Shown in pieces: positions 11,174 to 22,363 of a stretch of DNA of 64,000 bases. Source of the DNA: Urophycis tenuis (taxonomy: Eukaryota; Chordata; Actinopteri; Gadiformes; Phycidae); contig JAXIVH010000007.1 of NCBI GenBank assembly GCA_036785325.1, positions 5,191,964-5,255,963 on the forward strand, read 5' to 3'. How positions within the stretch are numbered: position 1 is the stretch's first letter; the number at the start of each line of letters is the position of its first letter. The notes under the pieces are model-generated. The model saw only the letters and a program-made list of their open reading frames with translations, did not search any database and was not told the DNA's origin. A program made the position numbers and the translations under genes.

Positions 11174-11256
11174 TGTCAGAAGTGGGATTCGAACCCACGC
11201 CTCCAGAGGAGACTGCGACCTGAACGCAGCGCCTTAGACCGCTCGGCCATCCTGAC
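11174..11256 (-). tRNA. tRNA-Leu(CAG)
   Basis: Array consensus copy. Confidence 0.97.
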
Positions 11257-11368
11257 TGGTGACAACAAGAAGGAAAGCGTGGATCGCGCGCTAAAGTTGT
11301 TGAGGAAATGAAAGGCTACCTCTTTATCACCGATTTCTACCACTTTCACTTTGAGTAAAATTCCCTGC

Positions 11369-11440
11369 CTCCCCGTCGGGGAATTGAACCCCGGTCTCCC
11401 GCGTGACAGGCGGGGATACTGACCACTATACTAACGAGGA
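11369..11440 (-). tRNA. tRNA-Asp(GTC)
   Basis: Array consensus copy with a close TTTT terminator. Confidence 0.97.
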
Positions 11441-12017
11441 ATTGTGCAAAACAACCCTCCTCGTCGTGAACAAACACTTTTACGTCTACAGCAGGTGTAA
11501 CTGAGTGTGACAAACTCAATTCTGGGAGCCAAGATGTAGCAGGAGGCAAGCATTGGTTTTCAGTTGTAGAACTCTCACCGGCCATGATGTACACCCAGAG
11601 TCGATGCCAGACCAATGCAGGGCACCCTTAAGATCAGTTCCGACCCACAATGTAAGAACAGAGTCGAGTGCAAGCTGATTGCAGGGCCTAAGAGTTCTTG
11701 GCTATCCCGATCCGGAACAAAAGAGGAAAAAAGATGTTTGTTAAATGATTTCAAACTTCTCATGGAAAACAGAACACAGTGATTGCTTCTTTCTCAAAGA
11801 CACCCCCTTCTCCCAGAATAGCACTCCATTGATTGTGTAGGGGTGAGTAAAGGGTCAAATCTTCCCATACTTGGTCTTACACATAACGAAGGGATACCGA
11901 CCACTATCATAACTACGAACTGCGGGGTTCAAGGACTCCACGTCATGAGTGAATACGTTGTCTTACAGGTGTAATTTGACTAAAAAAATTCTTGAGTCAA
12001 TTACTCCCCACAAGCAG

Positions 12018-12088
12018 GCATTGGTGGTTCAGTGGTAGAATTCTCGCCTGCCACGCGGGAGGCCCGGGTTCGATTCCCGGCTAATGCA
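12018..12088 (+). tRNA. tRNA-Gly(GCC)
   Basis: Consensus gene; unit with the 11-bp extra segment. Confidence 0.97.
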
Positions 12089-12515
12089 AGCCTATATTTA
12101 GATTTGTTCTGTACCTCAATCTGGGCCCATTGTACTGTATGTGAGGATTACTGTGGGGTGCGTCTTGCCGAATGTCTGGCCAATGAAGTAAAAAGTAATA
12201 TTGATATCAACTCAGGATTTTGGCGGGGACTTTGCTTTTTCTTCGGATTCCTCATGAGTGTCACAAGTGGGATTCACCCCCACACCTTCAGAGGCGACTG
12301 GGAACTTATCTTGGCGCCATAGAACGCTCTGCCGTCCAGAGACCTTAGAGCAATACCGAAGGCGCGAATTTCAGCCTAAGTTATGCTCATCTTCTCAGGG
12401 AAATCCAAGAGCAAAGTCTTATACCATGGAATTATGATTGAATTTCGTCAGTAAACATCAGTGCTCAATGCAAGGCACTCAGATTCTTTATTTCATGCGG
12501 TTTTATGAATAATGA

Positions 12516-12598
12516 TGTCAGAAGTGGGATTCGAACCCACGCCTCCAGAGGAGACTGCGACCTGAACGCAGCGCCTTAGACCGCTCGGCCATCCTGAC
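12516..12598 (-). tRNA. tRNA-Leu(CAG)
   Basis: Array consensus copy. Confidence 0.97.
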
Positions 12599-12710
12599 TG
12601 GTGACAACAAGAAGGAAAGCGTGGATCGCCGGCTAAAGTTGTTGAGGAAATGAAAGGCTACTTCTTTATCACCGATTTCTACCAATTTCACTTTGAGTAA
12701 AATTCCCTGC

Positions 12711-12782
12711 CTCCCCGTCGGGGAATTGAACCCCGGTCTCCCGCGTGACAGGCGGGGATACTGACCACTATACTAAGGAGGA
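12711..12782 (-). tRNA. tRNA-Asp(GTC), acceptor mismatch
   Basis: Consensus except acceptor base 6, where G is replaced by C (plus strand AAGGAGGA for AACGAGGA). This breaks the pair with base 67. The boxes are intact, so it may be transcribed, but function is doubtful. Confidence 0.85.
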
Positions 12783-13359
12783 ATTGTGCAAAACAACCCT
12801 CCTCGTCGTGAACAAACACTTTTACGTCTACAGCAGGTGTAACTGAGTGTGACAAACTCAATTCTGGGAGCCAACATGTAGCAGGAGGCAAGCATTGGTT
12901 TTCAGTTGTAGAACTCTCACCGGCCATGATGTACACCCAGAGTCGATGCCAGACCAATGCAGGGCACCCTTAAGATCAGTTCCGACCCACAATGTAAGAA
13001 CAGAGTCGAGTGCAAGCTGATTGCAGGGCCTAAGAGTTCTCGGCTATCCTGATCCGGAACAAAAGAGGAAAAAAGATGTTTGTTAAATGATTTCAAACTT
13101 CTCATGGAAAACAGAACACAGTGATTGCTTCTTTCTCAAAGACACCCCCTTCTCCCAGAATAGCACTCCATTGATTGTGTAGGGGTGAGTAAAGGGTCAA
13201 ATCTTCCCATACTTGGTCTTACACATAACGAAGGGATACCGACCACTATCATAACTACGAACTGCGGGGTTCAAGGACTCCACGTCATTAGTAAATACGT
13301 TGTCTTACAGGTGTAATTTGACTAAAAAAATTCTTGAGTCAATTACTCCCCACAAGCAG

Positions 13360-13430
13360 GCATTGGTGGTTCAGTGGTAGAATTCTCGCCTGCCACGCGG
13401 GAGGCCCGTGTTCGATTCCCGGCTAATGCA
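13360..13430 (+). tRNA. tRNA-Gly(GCC), T-stem mutant
   Basis: One change in the T stem (CCCGT for CCCGG) removes the strongly conserved G53-C61 pair and alters the B box. Probably a failing gene at the array edge. Confidence 0.8.
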
Positions 13431-13859
13431 AGCCTATATTTAGATTTGTTCTGTACCTCAATCTGGGCCCATTGTACTGTATGTGAGGATTACTGTGGGA
13501 TGCGTCTTGCCGAATGTCTGGCCAATGAAGTAAAAAGTAATATTGATATCGACTTAGGATTTTGGTGGGGACTTTGCTTTTTCTTCGGATTCCTCATGAG
13601 TGTCACAAGTGGGATTCACCCCCACACCTTCAGAGGCGACTGGGAACTTATCTTGGCGCCATAGAACGCTCTGCCGTCCAGAGACCTTAGAGCAAAACCG
13701 AAGGCGCGAATTTCAGCCTAAGTTATGCTCATCTTCTCAGGGAAATCCAAGAACAATGTCTTATACCATGGAATTATGATTGAATTTCGTCAGTAAACAT
13801 CAGTGCTCAATGCAAGGCACTCACAGATTCTTTATTTCATGCGGTTTTATGAATAATGA

Positions 13860-13942
13860 TGTCAGAAGTGGGATTCGAACCCACGCCTCCAGAGGAGACT
13901 GCAACCTGAACGCAGCGCCTAAGACCGCTCGGCCATCCTGAC
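13860..13942 (-). tRNA. tRNA-Leu(CAG), variant
   Basis: Two differences from consensus: a G-U wobble closing the anticodon stem and one D-loop change. The CAG anticodon and B box are intact. Confidence 0.88.
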
Positions 13943-14054
13943 TGGTGACAACAAGGAGGAAAGCGTGGATCGCAGGCTAAAGTTGTTGAGGAAATGAAAG
14001 GCTACTTCTTTATCACCGATATCAACCAACTTCACTTTGAGTAAAATTCCCTGC

Positions 14055-14119
14055 CTCCCCGTCCGGGAATCGAAACCCGGTCTCCCGCGTGACAGGCGGG
14101 GATACGGACCACTATACTA
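14055..14119 (-). pseudogene. tRNA-Asp split by transposon, 3' part
   Basis: Bases 8-72 of a tRNA-Asp on the minus strand. The remaining acceptor bases 1-7 lie at 30423-30429, beyond the EnSpm element; 65 plus 7 bases gives the usual 72. The break falls directly after bases 8-9 (TA), which are duplicated at 14118-14119 and 30421-30422. The T arm also has several changes that disturb its stem, so it may have been weak before insertion. Confidence 0.92.
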
Positions 14120-14160
14120 CACTGTCAGAAAAAAGGATACGACTGAGGTCCATTCTTGTT

Positions 14161-14168
14161 CTCTAAGG
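14161..14168. repeat. 8-bp target duplication of hAT (left)
   Basis: CTCTAAGG, repeated exactly at 17100-17107, brackets the hAT element. Confidence 0.95.
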
Positions 14169-14584
14169 CAGTGATTCTCAACCGGGGGTCCGTGGACCCC
14201 TAGTGGTCCGTGGTGAAATTGCAAGGGGTCCGTGAAAAGGGGTCCATGAAAATAAAACAAATCTTTAAAAAGATCCTATGACATTTATTGTTAAAGTTAC
14301 TGTGTGCCGCTGTTGATACAAAGTTAACAGGATCTGCATCCCTTTCAAATTATGAGCCTTCTAGTGTTTCACTGGGCATACACCATTCATTTCTTAATAA
14401 TGCTTTTATTGTGAAATATTTGCAGGAAGCTTGTGTGGTAAAACTTGTTAGCTTGCAAGGTTCGAGTTCGCGCTTGAAATTAACCTAATGTAAAAAAAAA
14501 TAACGGAGATAATAACAGAGACGGACTTTGATGATAAAATAGAAACAAAGAAAAAGAAGAAAAAGAAAAAGACGACTTGACAAC

Positions 14585-16438
14585 ATGGAGAGATGGCTCA
14601 AATTAAAAGAAAGACCGCTCGCTTCGGACAAAGCGCCACCAGAAAAGAAAAAGAAAACGGACAGCAAAAAGAGACTTTATAAAGAGGAATACATCATATT
14701 TGGATTTACAGCAACTGATTCGGACCCTCAGCAGCCTCTGTGTTTTTTATGTGGAGAGGTACTCTCAAATCACGCCATGAAACCGGCACACATGCAGCGG
14801 CATCTGAGCACCAGGCACCCATCGTCAGTGGGCAGGACCGCTGACTTTTTCACGCGGAAATTGTCAGAGTTCAAGGGGGCGCAAAATCACATGCGTGCCG
14901 CGAGTCAGACATCAGCAACTTCCCTTCAAGCTTCCTACCAGGTAGCTTTGCTTGTCGCCAAAGCTAAAAAGCCATATACAATAGCTGAGGAGCTAATTGC
15001 ACCAGCTGCAGCTATCCTAGCTGAGACCATGGTGGATAAAAAAGCCGCAGATGCAATCCGATCAGTACCGCTGTCAAACGACACTATATGCCGCAGGGTG
15101 GATGAAATGGCGAGCGACATTGTCCAGCAGGTGACCGACAAACTTAAAACAGCGGGATCTTTTGCTATACAGTTAGACGAGTCTACTGATGTGAGTGGAG
15201 AAGCCCAGTTGGTCATGTTTGCTCGTTTCAAAGATGACACGGTCAACGATATAGTTGAACACATCGTCCTCTGCAAGCCGCTACCTGAAAAAACCACGGG
15301 TGAGGACATTTTTAATTTGATTGACTGTTTTTTCACGGAGCACGAGTTGGACTGGAAGCAGTGCTCGCACGTATGCACTGACGGGGCGGCGGCAATGACA
15401 GGTCGGCACCGCGGACTTGTCGCGCGCATCAGACAGGTGAACCCCGACATCCAAAGCATGCACTGCATAATTCACAGAGAAGCGTTGGCTTCCAAACGCA
15501 TGAGCCCAGAACTGGACAGTGTTTTGACAGACGCTGTGAAAGTCATAAACTTCATTAAATCTCGACCTCTCAATGCAAGACTGTTCCACAAGCTGTGCGA
15601 GGAAACGGGCAGTGACCATCATCAACTGCTCCTACATACAGATGTACGTTGGCTATCGAGGGGAAAAGCACTACAGAGACTATTCGAACTGAGAGAGCAG
15701 GTGCATGATTTTCTCTCAGAGCATGGACATCCCCTGGCTGCTAAACTTGAAGACCAGACCTGGTTGGCTCACCTGGCTTACCTCACTGATGTTTTTTGCC
15801 ATCTGAATGAGTTGAACACAAGCTTGCAAGGTAATGACAAAACTGTTCTTCAGATGTATGATAAAGTTTCAGCATTCATGAAGAAAACTGACCTCTGGTT
15901 GAGAAGGTGTGACAAGGGGGATGTCAGTAATTTCCCTCAGCTTAACTCTTGGATAGCTGACATGACACTGAACAAGAAGCAGAACATCCTAAAAACTGTA
16001 AAAATGCACCTGGCCAAACTGACAGCTGAGTTTGAATCCTACTTTCCAGACATTGAGGACAAGTCACCTACACTTGACTGGATACGCAGGCCGTTCATGC
16101 ACAGCAGCATGGATACAGCACCAGAGCAACTCCATGAGAGCCTCATTGACCTGTCTTCAGACAGTGGCTTCAGACTGAAGTTTTCAGAAACCTCACTGAC
16201 ACAGTTTTGGTGCTGTGTGGAGAAGGAGTACCCAGAGCTTGCAAAAGAGGCTCTCTACCACTTGCAGCCATTTGGGTCGACATACTTGTGTGAGGTCACT
16301 TTCTCAGCTCTAACACACATAAAGACTAAACAGAGAAACAGACTTCAAGTGGAGAGGAGTATCATTACAGCTGTTGCCACTATTCAACCCAGGTTACAGA
16401 AACTCATGAGTGGCAGACAGGTCCAAGTGTCTCACTAA
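14585..16438 (+). CDS. hAT transposase, ZBED5/SCAND3-like, intact
   Basis: A 617-residue single-exon protein. Order: a Lys-rich N-terminus (residues 1-35), a BED-type zinc finger at about 40-82 (CFLC followed by HMQRHLSTRH), then the RNase H-like core with the first Asp in QLDEST at about 196 and the second in CTDGAAAM near 263. The long insertion region follows, and a C-terminal hAT dimerisation domain at about 545-600 contains FGSTYLCEVTFS with the likely catalytic Glu. The enzyme would cut and paste DNA with CAGTG ends in the nucleus. The start chosen is the first Met in frame, 417 bp inside the element. No stop or frameshift is seen, and the element has both ends and a perfect duplication, so this copy could be recently active. 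Domesticated vertebrate relatives exist (ZBED5 and kin), but the flanking inverted repeats show a transposon, not a host gene. Confidence 0.95.
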   Translation: MERWLKLKERPLASDKAPPEKKKKTDSKKRLYKEEYIIFGFTATDSDPQQPLCFLCGEVLSNHAMKPAHMQRHLSTRHPSSVGRTADFFTRKLSEFKGAQNHMRAASQTSATSLQASYQVALLVAKAKKPYTIAEELIAPAAAILAETMVDKKAADAIRSVPLSNDTICRRVDEMASDIVQQVTDKLKTAGSFAIQLDESTDVSGEAQLVMFARFKDDTVNDIVEHIVLCKPLPEKTTGEDIFNLIDCFFTEHELDWKQCSHVCTDGAAAMTGRHRGLVARIRQVNPDIQSMHCIIHREALASKRMSPELDSVLTDAVKVINFIKSRPLNARLFHKLCEETGSDHHQLLLHTDVRWLSRGKALQRLFELREQVHDFLSEHGHPLAAKLEDQTWLAHLAYLTDVFCHLNELNTSLQGNDKTVLQMYDKVSAFMKKTDLWLRRCDKGDVSNFPQLNSWIADMTLNKKQNILKTVKMHLAKLTAEFESYFPDIEDKSPTLDWIRRPFMHSSMDTAPEQLHESLIDLSSDSGFRLKFSETSLTQFWCCVEKEYPELAKEALYHLQPFGSTYLCEVTFSALTHIKTKQRNRLQVERSIITAVATIQPRLQKLMSGRQVQVSH

Positions 16439-16519
16439 CTTACATAGCGCACCTCACCACACCATACCCAAGTGACACAACAAAAGAAATGAGGATGCTT
16501 TGCTTTGATAGCGCGCGCG

Positions 16520-16594
<75 letters not shown>
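16520..16594. repeat. (CA)n microsatellite
   Basis: About 37 uninterrupted CA units in the 3' UTR of the hAT transposase gene. The short ORFs across it are artefacts of the repeat. Confidence 0.98.
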
Positions 16595-16595
<1 letters not shown>

Positions 16596-17158
16596 ATCTG
16601 CCTCTACTGATAAAACTAAGACTTAATTCTATGGTATTCATTGAGATTTCATACTTATGTATGTTTTTTGTTCTAGAGTGCATAAAAAAACAGTTTTATG
16701 ACATTCATATTCCTGAAAGTTACTGTATAATAATTATGTTTGCTGAATATACAGTATTTGTGAAAGCTACTGTATATATATATATATATATATTTTTTTT
16801 TTACCATATCTGAAAGTTAAAGTTCAGAAGATGCTGCATAAATGTTTTCTTACATGTGATATTTCTGGAAATGGCATGCTGTTGTGTTACTTACGATTTT
16901 TTTGGTCTGGAAGTTGCTATAGAAAGCTCATATTTGGCTCAAAGAGTGAATAAATGCCAAAATGCAATGTAAAATACAATTTCTGCTGTTTCTATCAAAT
17001 CGCACCCCACCCTCCAGATTGGGCGGGGGGTGGGGGGTCCTCAGGGTTGATCAAAAATATGCAGGGGGTCCAGGACCCCAAAAAGGTTGAGAACCACTGC
17101 TCTAAGGTACATCTGCTGATGATGTACCCTCACAAGTTCCAAGTTGATCCCCATGGTA

Positions 17159-17197
17159 CTTAAATGTACCCTTTTGGGTCAAAAGGGTACATTTAAG
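17159..17197. repeat. Perfect hairpin in EnSpm subterminal region
   Basis: Arms CTTAAATGTACCCTTTT and its exact complement flank a 5-base loop (GGGTC). The motif GTACCC/GGGTAC recurs in the right subterminal region near 30170-30400. It is consistent with transposase-binding subterminal repeats. Confidence 0.85.
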
Positions 17198-17948
17198 TTC
17201 CAAAACGATCAAGGGTCCACATCTGTACCATTTTTTCCACAAACAGGGGTACAATAAAAATGTGAGGCTGTCTGTGACTTTTCAAGCAAACCTCAGAGAA
17301 CACAGCAGTGAATTAAAAATGTAGGTGATAAAATATGACTAAATTGAATACTACAAGTGACACAAAAATAACTAGTAATAACACAAGTATAACTATTTCT
17401 ATTATCTTCACACATAAAGCTTTTATACAAAATAGTTATTGTAGCCTATTGATATGAGCTTTTAAGTGGATCAGAAAGAAAATCAGTGTAATCTCACTTC
17501 TCATTATATTTAAACCTATTAAGATTTTACAGTAAAAGGCCAAATTTCAAAAAATATCATTGAGCTAACGTTGAATCACAATGATAAAGTGCCTACATGA
17601 CCCAGAATGGCGCACACACGCGTTTCTTATGCAGCAGTGTACGCACGCGCACCAACGACAGGTCTCAACCTTCAACAGTCTCCATTTGGCGCTCAAATTC
17701 AAAGATGGAGCTCTCCACTGAGGAGCTTCTTCAAAAGCTGGAGGAAGCTGGACTACGTTTGACAGAGGAAGAGGCCCAGAGATTCAGAGGTAAGTTAATT
17801 TTATTGTTTGATTGAGCTGGAAAGTTTATTTACTTTTCTGGTTTATATATTCTATGCAGCCTTTTTGTCAAACCGAATAAACCGAGTTACTAAATTGCAT
17901 TAGCTAGCATTGACCATATCTAGAAAATGACATTTGCTTGCTGTCAGA

Positions 17949-20900
17949 CAGGGCCGGAGTGGGACCTATTTTCAGCCCGGAAATTTCAGGCTCAGACCGG
18001 CCCACTTTTTTCCACGCACTTGCAACCAACGTGACTTTTTTTTTAACTCTTTTTTTTTTTAAATTAAGATGACCAGTGCAATGTAAGAAGTTAGTCTGGA
18101 GCCCTAATGGTGGAAGAATTTGCATAAATGAAACAACAGTGCAAAAAAGCTTACTATCCCTTTTTATTGGATATGGTATCAACGGTCAGTGGTCGGTTTA
18201 TAAGAAATCACTTCAAGGGCCCAATTAAAGGGTATGCATCTGTGAAGAGGTTGTACTGTGAAAGGATCAAATGAACACAAATGGCACAATTTTTGCAGGA
18301 AGAACACGTCCTACTCTCCAGTTCTAGCTCTGGTTCCATGAATCCAGTCTCTGGTCCACTGTCCTCTTCACCTGTTAATATCACCTCCCTCCCTATCCTG
18401 ACATTGTAACCTTCTAGAGGTGGTCTCTTCAATTTCTCCCACTGACATGCCAAGCTATGAAGTTCACAATGCAATGCACTAACAGTTGCTCGATCATCAA
18501 ATTGAATCAGACATTTTCTGATTTCTGTGAGCGCTGAGTTTGGGAGTCCATTTGTCCTTACCTCATGGAAGTCTTTAGGGTCGAGACAAGCGAAATCTGA
18601 GACAAGCTTTGCATTGCCTGAAAACCTAGTCCCAATGCTCCCAAGGACAGTGTCCAGAATGATGTTATGGACATTAATTTCAAAAGAGGCATTGGGTGAA
18701 GCTACTGGGTCATCCTCAATAAGCTCTCCTGGCATTCTTTTCTTTTTCCGGAGACGTTTCTCTGGAAGTGCTGACTCCAGAACCAGCTCACTGTCAACAT
18801 CTTCCAGCTTTTCGTTGGCCCAACTCACAAACATATCAGCTGCTCTTTTCACACCATTAAAGTCCCTGACATATTCACTGAGGCTATCTTGTGTCCCTTC
18901 AACCAAACGCTGAGCTGTCAAAATATCCATCCCATGTGTCTGTAGGTACTTGGATAGAGGGGTTGTAGCTTCAAATATTCGCAGGAAGATTTGCGCAGTA
19001 AGGATAACCTCATACCTTAAGAGATTTGCAATGTGTCCCTTAGCTTTTGCCCTCACTGATGACTTCATAGTCATATCTTCTTCAACTGAGACTAGGGTAA
19101 GCAGCAGTCAACATACAAAGCATCCTTAGGATCACCAAAGCATCCAAAGACCTTAGTGAGAGCCTGGTCCTTAGCCCACCACCTTGTTGCCCCTATTAGG
19201 CCAACTCTCCTATGACGTTTGTCCACACTTGTCTTCTCCCACATCTGCATGCGCTTCCAAGACTCTCTAAGAAATACAGCCACATCGTTAAGCACTGTAA
19301 AAAGAGACGCACTTTCAATCACGCTGCCTGTTGTGTCTGCCAATACAAGGTTCAGTATATCTCCATAACACCAGACATGGATCTGTGTGGGAGCCTGCTC
19401 AGAGAGCAATGCAGTTAAGCCCTGGTATTGTCCCTGCATATTGGCAGCACCATCTGTAGAGTTGCCCACACATGTGCTGATGTCAATGCTGAGCTCATCT
19501 AAAGTGTGTTTAAGAAGATCTGTGAAATATTTGCCTGTGGATTTCTCACAGTCCACAACAGCAATCAACCGCTCATGAATGGTATCTGTGACATATCTTA
19601 AGATGACAGCACACTGGTCGGTTGAGGTGTTGTCTTGGGTAGTATCAATTTGCACAGAAAACATGCCTGCCTCTTTAACCTCATCTGCAATTTGGCTATT
19701 AATCAACTTTCTGAGAACATCCACAACGTTATTCACCATGTCCTTTGACATAAGAGTCACAAGAGACCCCCTGCCTTTGGCTCCACTCTCATGGTGCTCC
19801 TTGCTCTGCTCAATACAACGGCGTATGTGCTGTTGAAGGCACATGTCGTACCGGCTCAATAGTATTAGCAACTCTAGAAAGTTCCCATGATTGACTGCAG
19901 TGTTTTCTATAGTATGAGCAGCCTCTGCTTTATCCCCTCTTTAACTAAGGCCACATTTTCCTATGACTTTTACCACATCTACAATGCGTTCCATCACCTG
20001 ACGCTTCTTCTTCACTTGCTCATGGTGTAATGACATTTGCTTGCCTGCCAAAAGGCTTTTTACATCTGCCTTTTTAGCCAACAGAAAGTAAGCATCAGCA
20101 CTATCTCTGTGGATCTTACTTTTTTCATGCTCCCCAATGCGCTGATGAATGTGCCTCCATGCATTCATACCTCCCTTTATGAAAGGGTTATGAGTGGTAG
20201 CTGGGGCAAAGGCTAAACACACAGAACAAAACAAAGATTGCTTTTGGTCATTGTAACTTAACCATCTCCGGTTAGTTCCCTGCTTACTATGAAACACGTT
20301 GGCTAGCCTGGGGTGTTCTGTTGGCTGTTGTGGATGATAATTAAAAAATAACTGTAGATCTTCTGCCTGAGGATGAGCAAAGTAGTCTACACTAGCAGTC
20401 CCTGGGTTCTTTTGCTGCCCTGCTTCTGCCTCACTCGGCCCTGGCTCTTCTCTCTCAGCGTCTGTCTCGCCTGTATTGTAGCCTGTAGTATTACAAAGGT
20501 AGAAGGGCATGTAGGCTGTAATGTCATGGACAGAGTAATTTAATATTAAACAATAGTTAACCTATAACACATTTGGGATCATTCTAATTTCAATATGTAG
20601 TCCTCTCTACCTGTCCCCTCAGTCCTGGTGTCATCATGTCTATCGAGTTCACATGCAGCATCATACAGGCTGGACTGCTGCTCTGAGGCTACAAAACATT
20701 TCATTAAAGGGTTATTTTAGCTACAGTGTTGTGTAGCGCAAAAGTCCTCTGAAGTTATCGAATATTTTTCATATTGATATTTTGTGTGTCTATCGCGAGA
20801 CATATTGCTATCATTTCTTACATACTGTATGACATGTCTTCATTTAAAATCATAAATTGGTTTAAGCTTGTATGTAGACTTTGCTATGAAAACGTAGCAC

Positions 20901-21408
20901 AAATAGCCTAGTGCTAATTATTAACATGGCTAATTATTGGGTCCACATCTCTCTTTACCTGCTGCAACTTGCGACTGTCCTCTGAACAGGTCGGTGAGTA
21001 TGGCACATTTAGCGGCATCCTCCTCCAGTGCCTTACGTTTTTTCAATCTGGCCTTTTCGGCCCCGCCTCGTCTTCTCCGGCCCTCCATATTCAACCACCC
21101 TTGTTGTCACTACCTCTGCTGCTACCTATACTGTGGTTCTCGCGCGTGTATGTTATTGATGTTATTTGGCATCTCACTCGCGCCTGGGATCAACATTCTC
21201 AGCGGCTCAAACATTCTACTCATAGAATTGATTGGCTATACTGCGATGCTGGGGATGAATGAAAAACGTGTACTTGTAAGAATATATATAAATAATAGGC
21301 TAATGTTCAAAATAATTTTGTATCCACCCAAGCGGCCCAAAATGCATTTCAAAGTGGACCGGCCCATCGGGAAATCTCCCGAACGTCCCGATGGCCACCC
21401 CGGGCCTG
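17949..21408 (-). mobile_element. hAT transposon, ZMYM1-like, decayed
   Basis: Ends CAGGGCCGGAGTGG and CAGGCCCGGGGTGG (complement of right end) are flanked by exact 8-bp duplications CTGTCAGA at 17941-17948 and 21409-21416. Its minus-strand gene is broken. It lies in intron 1 of the SAM-domain gene. Confidence 0.93.
18208..20510 (-). pseudogene. hAT transposase with TTF-type zinc finger and DUF4371 core
   Basis: Three ORF pieces on the minus strand form one protein. Piece 1 (20510-19941) starts with acidic sequence, then a TTF/ZMYM1-type zinc-binding region (CSVCLAF, then H-C-H positions near HQRIGEHEKSKIH). Piece 2 (19871-19092) continues in the same frame after one in-frame TAA at 19941 and has the DUF4371/hAT core (FSVQIDTTQD, STDGAANMQG). 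Piece 3 (19074-18208) follows a single-base frameshift near 19105. The protein stops at LFTDAYPLIGPLK, before the usual C-terminal hAT dimerisation domain, so the 3' end of the coding region is also lost. It resembles the ZMYM1-type group. Not functional in this copy. Confidence 0.88.
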
Positions 21409-21686
21409 CTGTCAGATATCAAACTTGAATCTAAAAAATAACAGGTTAACATGACCAAAGATATGCTTTTGAGACGATCTCTTGTGCCTTGTAAAATTGC
21501 GTTTTGTTGACGGGTTTTGTCTTGCTGGAGGAAAATGATTTTGCTAATGCTAACTGTTAGGTAGCTAATGTTAGCTAAAACAATGCTGACATCATTGCCT
21601 GGCTAGTTAACATAGACATGGGGACTGAAATGTCCCCTGAAGTTCCAAATTTGTACCTCTCTGTCTGAAAGTCCTTCTGACTCTGA

Positions 21687-22360
21687 GGCCCCATCTACAC
21701 TAACCCGGGTAAATATAAAAACGCACATTCGCAATGAAAACGATCTCCGTCCACACTATCGTTTTCATATCGTTTATGGAATGTTTTGCAACCACGTTCC
21801 ACACTGAAATTATTTTGATAAACAATGATTGTCATGGTTATGCGACTCCCGCCACGCCTCTCTTTTCGATAACAGGCGGGCGATCAGCTGATAGCGTTAA
21901 TACACGCGTTTTTTTTCCATCGCTTAAGCACAACAAGTACAGCGCTCGCCTTCGGCGTTGGAGTAACGAATAGGTGTTACATAATATGCCAAATTGTAAC
22001 TGAAGATACATAAGTTCATTGCTCAGATAGACCATTCTTTCAATTTCAACTGCCATGTTTGTGCGTCTCGAGCATATACAGTCAGTCTATTGTCTCGAGT
22101 GACTCGAGCGACTTGAGCGTCTCGAGCGCAAGCTTGCGGCATTGTCATGGCAACTGAACGTCATCGTTTCTAAAAGCCTCCGTCTACCCTGACCACACTA
22201 CAACGCGAACCCGGAGTTTTCACCTTCATCCACCTCAGCGACCGTTTCTGAAAAGCATCGTTTTCAGCGTCGGAATTCTCCGTTCTAATGTGGACGGAAG
22301 GGCTAAACGGATAAATATTTATGCGTTTCTGGATTTACCCGGGTTAGTGTAGATGGGGCC
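21687..22360. mobile_element. Non-autonomous PIF/Harbinger-type element
   Basis: Long inverted ends beginning GGCCCCATCTACACTAACCC are flanked by the 3-bp duplication TGA (21684-21686 and 22361-22363). It is 674 bp with no coding capacity. An internal CTCGAG-rich stretch (about 22067-22130) repeats GTCTCGAG/GACTCGAG. A TNA target and GGCC ends suggest Harbinger, but the superfamily is inferred. Confidence 0.8.
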
Positions 22361-22363
22361 TGA

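Larger units (their letters stand above)
1..14119. repeat. Tandem array of 1.33-1.34 kb multi-tRNA units
   Basis: Eleven nearly identical head-to-tail units, the first cut by the window edge and the last ended by a transposon. Taking the tRNA-Gly start as origin, units begin at 1312, 2645, 3978, 5311, 6655, 7999, 9332, 10674, 12018 and 13360. Periods are 1333, 1333, 1333, 1344, 1344, 1333, 1342, 1344 and 1342 bp. Each unit holds tRNA-Gly(GCC) on + and tRNA-Leu(CAG) and tRNA-Asp(GTC) on -, plus degenerate Gly, Leu and Asp copies. Most of the length difference is an 11-bp segment about 65 bp after tRNA-Gly. It is present in the units starting 5311, 6655, 9332, 10674, 12018 and 13360 and absent in the others. 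Divergence between units is mostly scattered single bases, in spacers as well as genes, which suggests recent amplification or homogenisation. The small ORFs that recur in every unit run through tRNA genes and are not proteins. Confidence 0.97.
14169..17099 (+). mobile_element. hAT transposon, apparently complete
   Basis: Terminal inverted repeats CAGTGATTCTCAACC (left) and CAGTGGTTCTCAACC (right, complemented), with perfect 8-bp duplications CTCTAAGG. It encodes one uninterrupted 617-residue transposase. The 3' part carries a (CA)n microsatellite at about 16520-16594 and a (TA)n tract near 16773. It sits about 50 bp inside the left end of the EnSpm element, so it inserted after that element. 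Confidence 0.95.

Noticed and set aside
1..14119. Regularly spaced direct repeats as a CRISPR-like array
   Set aside because: Units are 1.3 kb, contain Pol III genes and lack unique spacers; the DNA is eukaryotic.
14935..15625. Minus-strand ORFs of 177 and 114 residues inside the hAT gene
   Set aside because: Antisense shadows of the transposase; no motifs.
16435..16813. ORFs made of HTHTHT or VCVCVC residues
   Set aside because: Translation of the (CA)n microsatellite.
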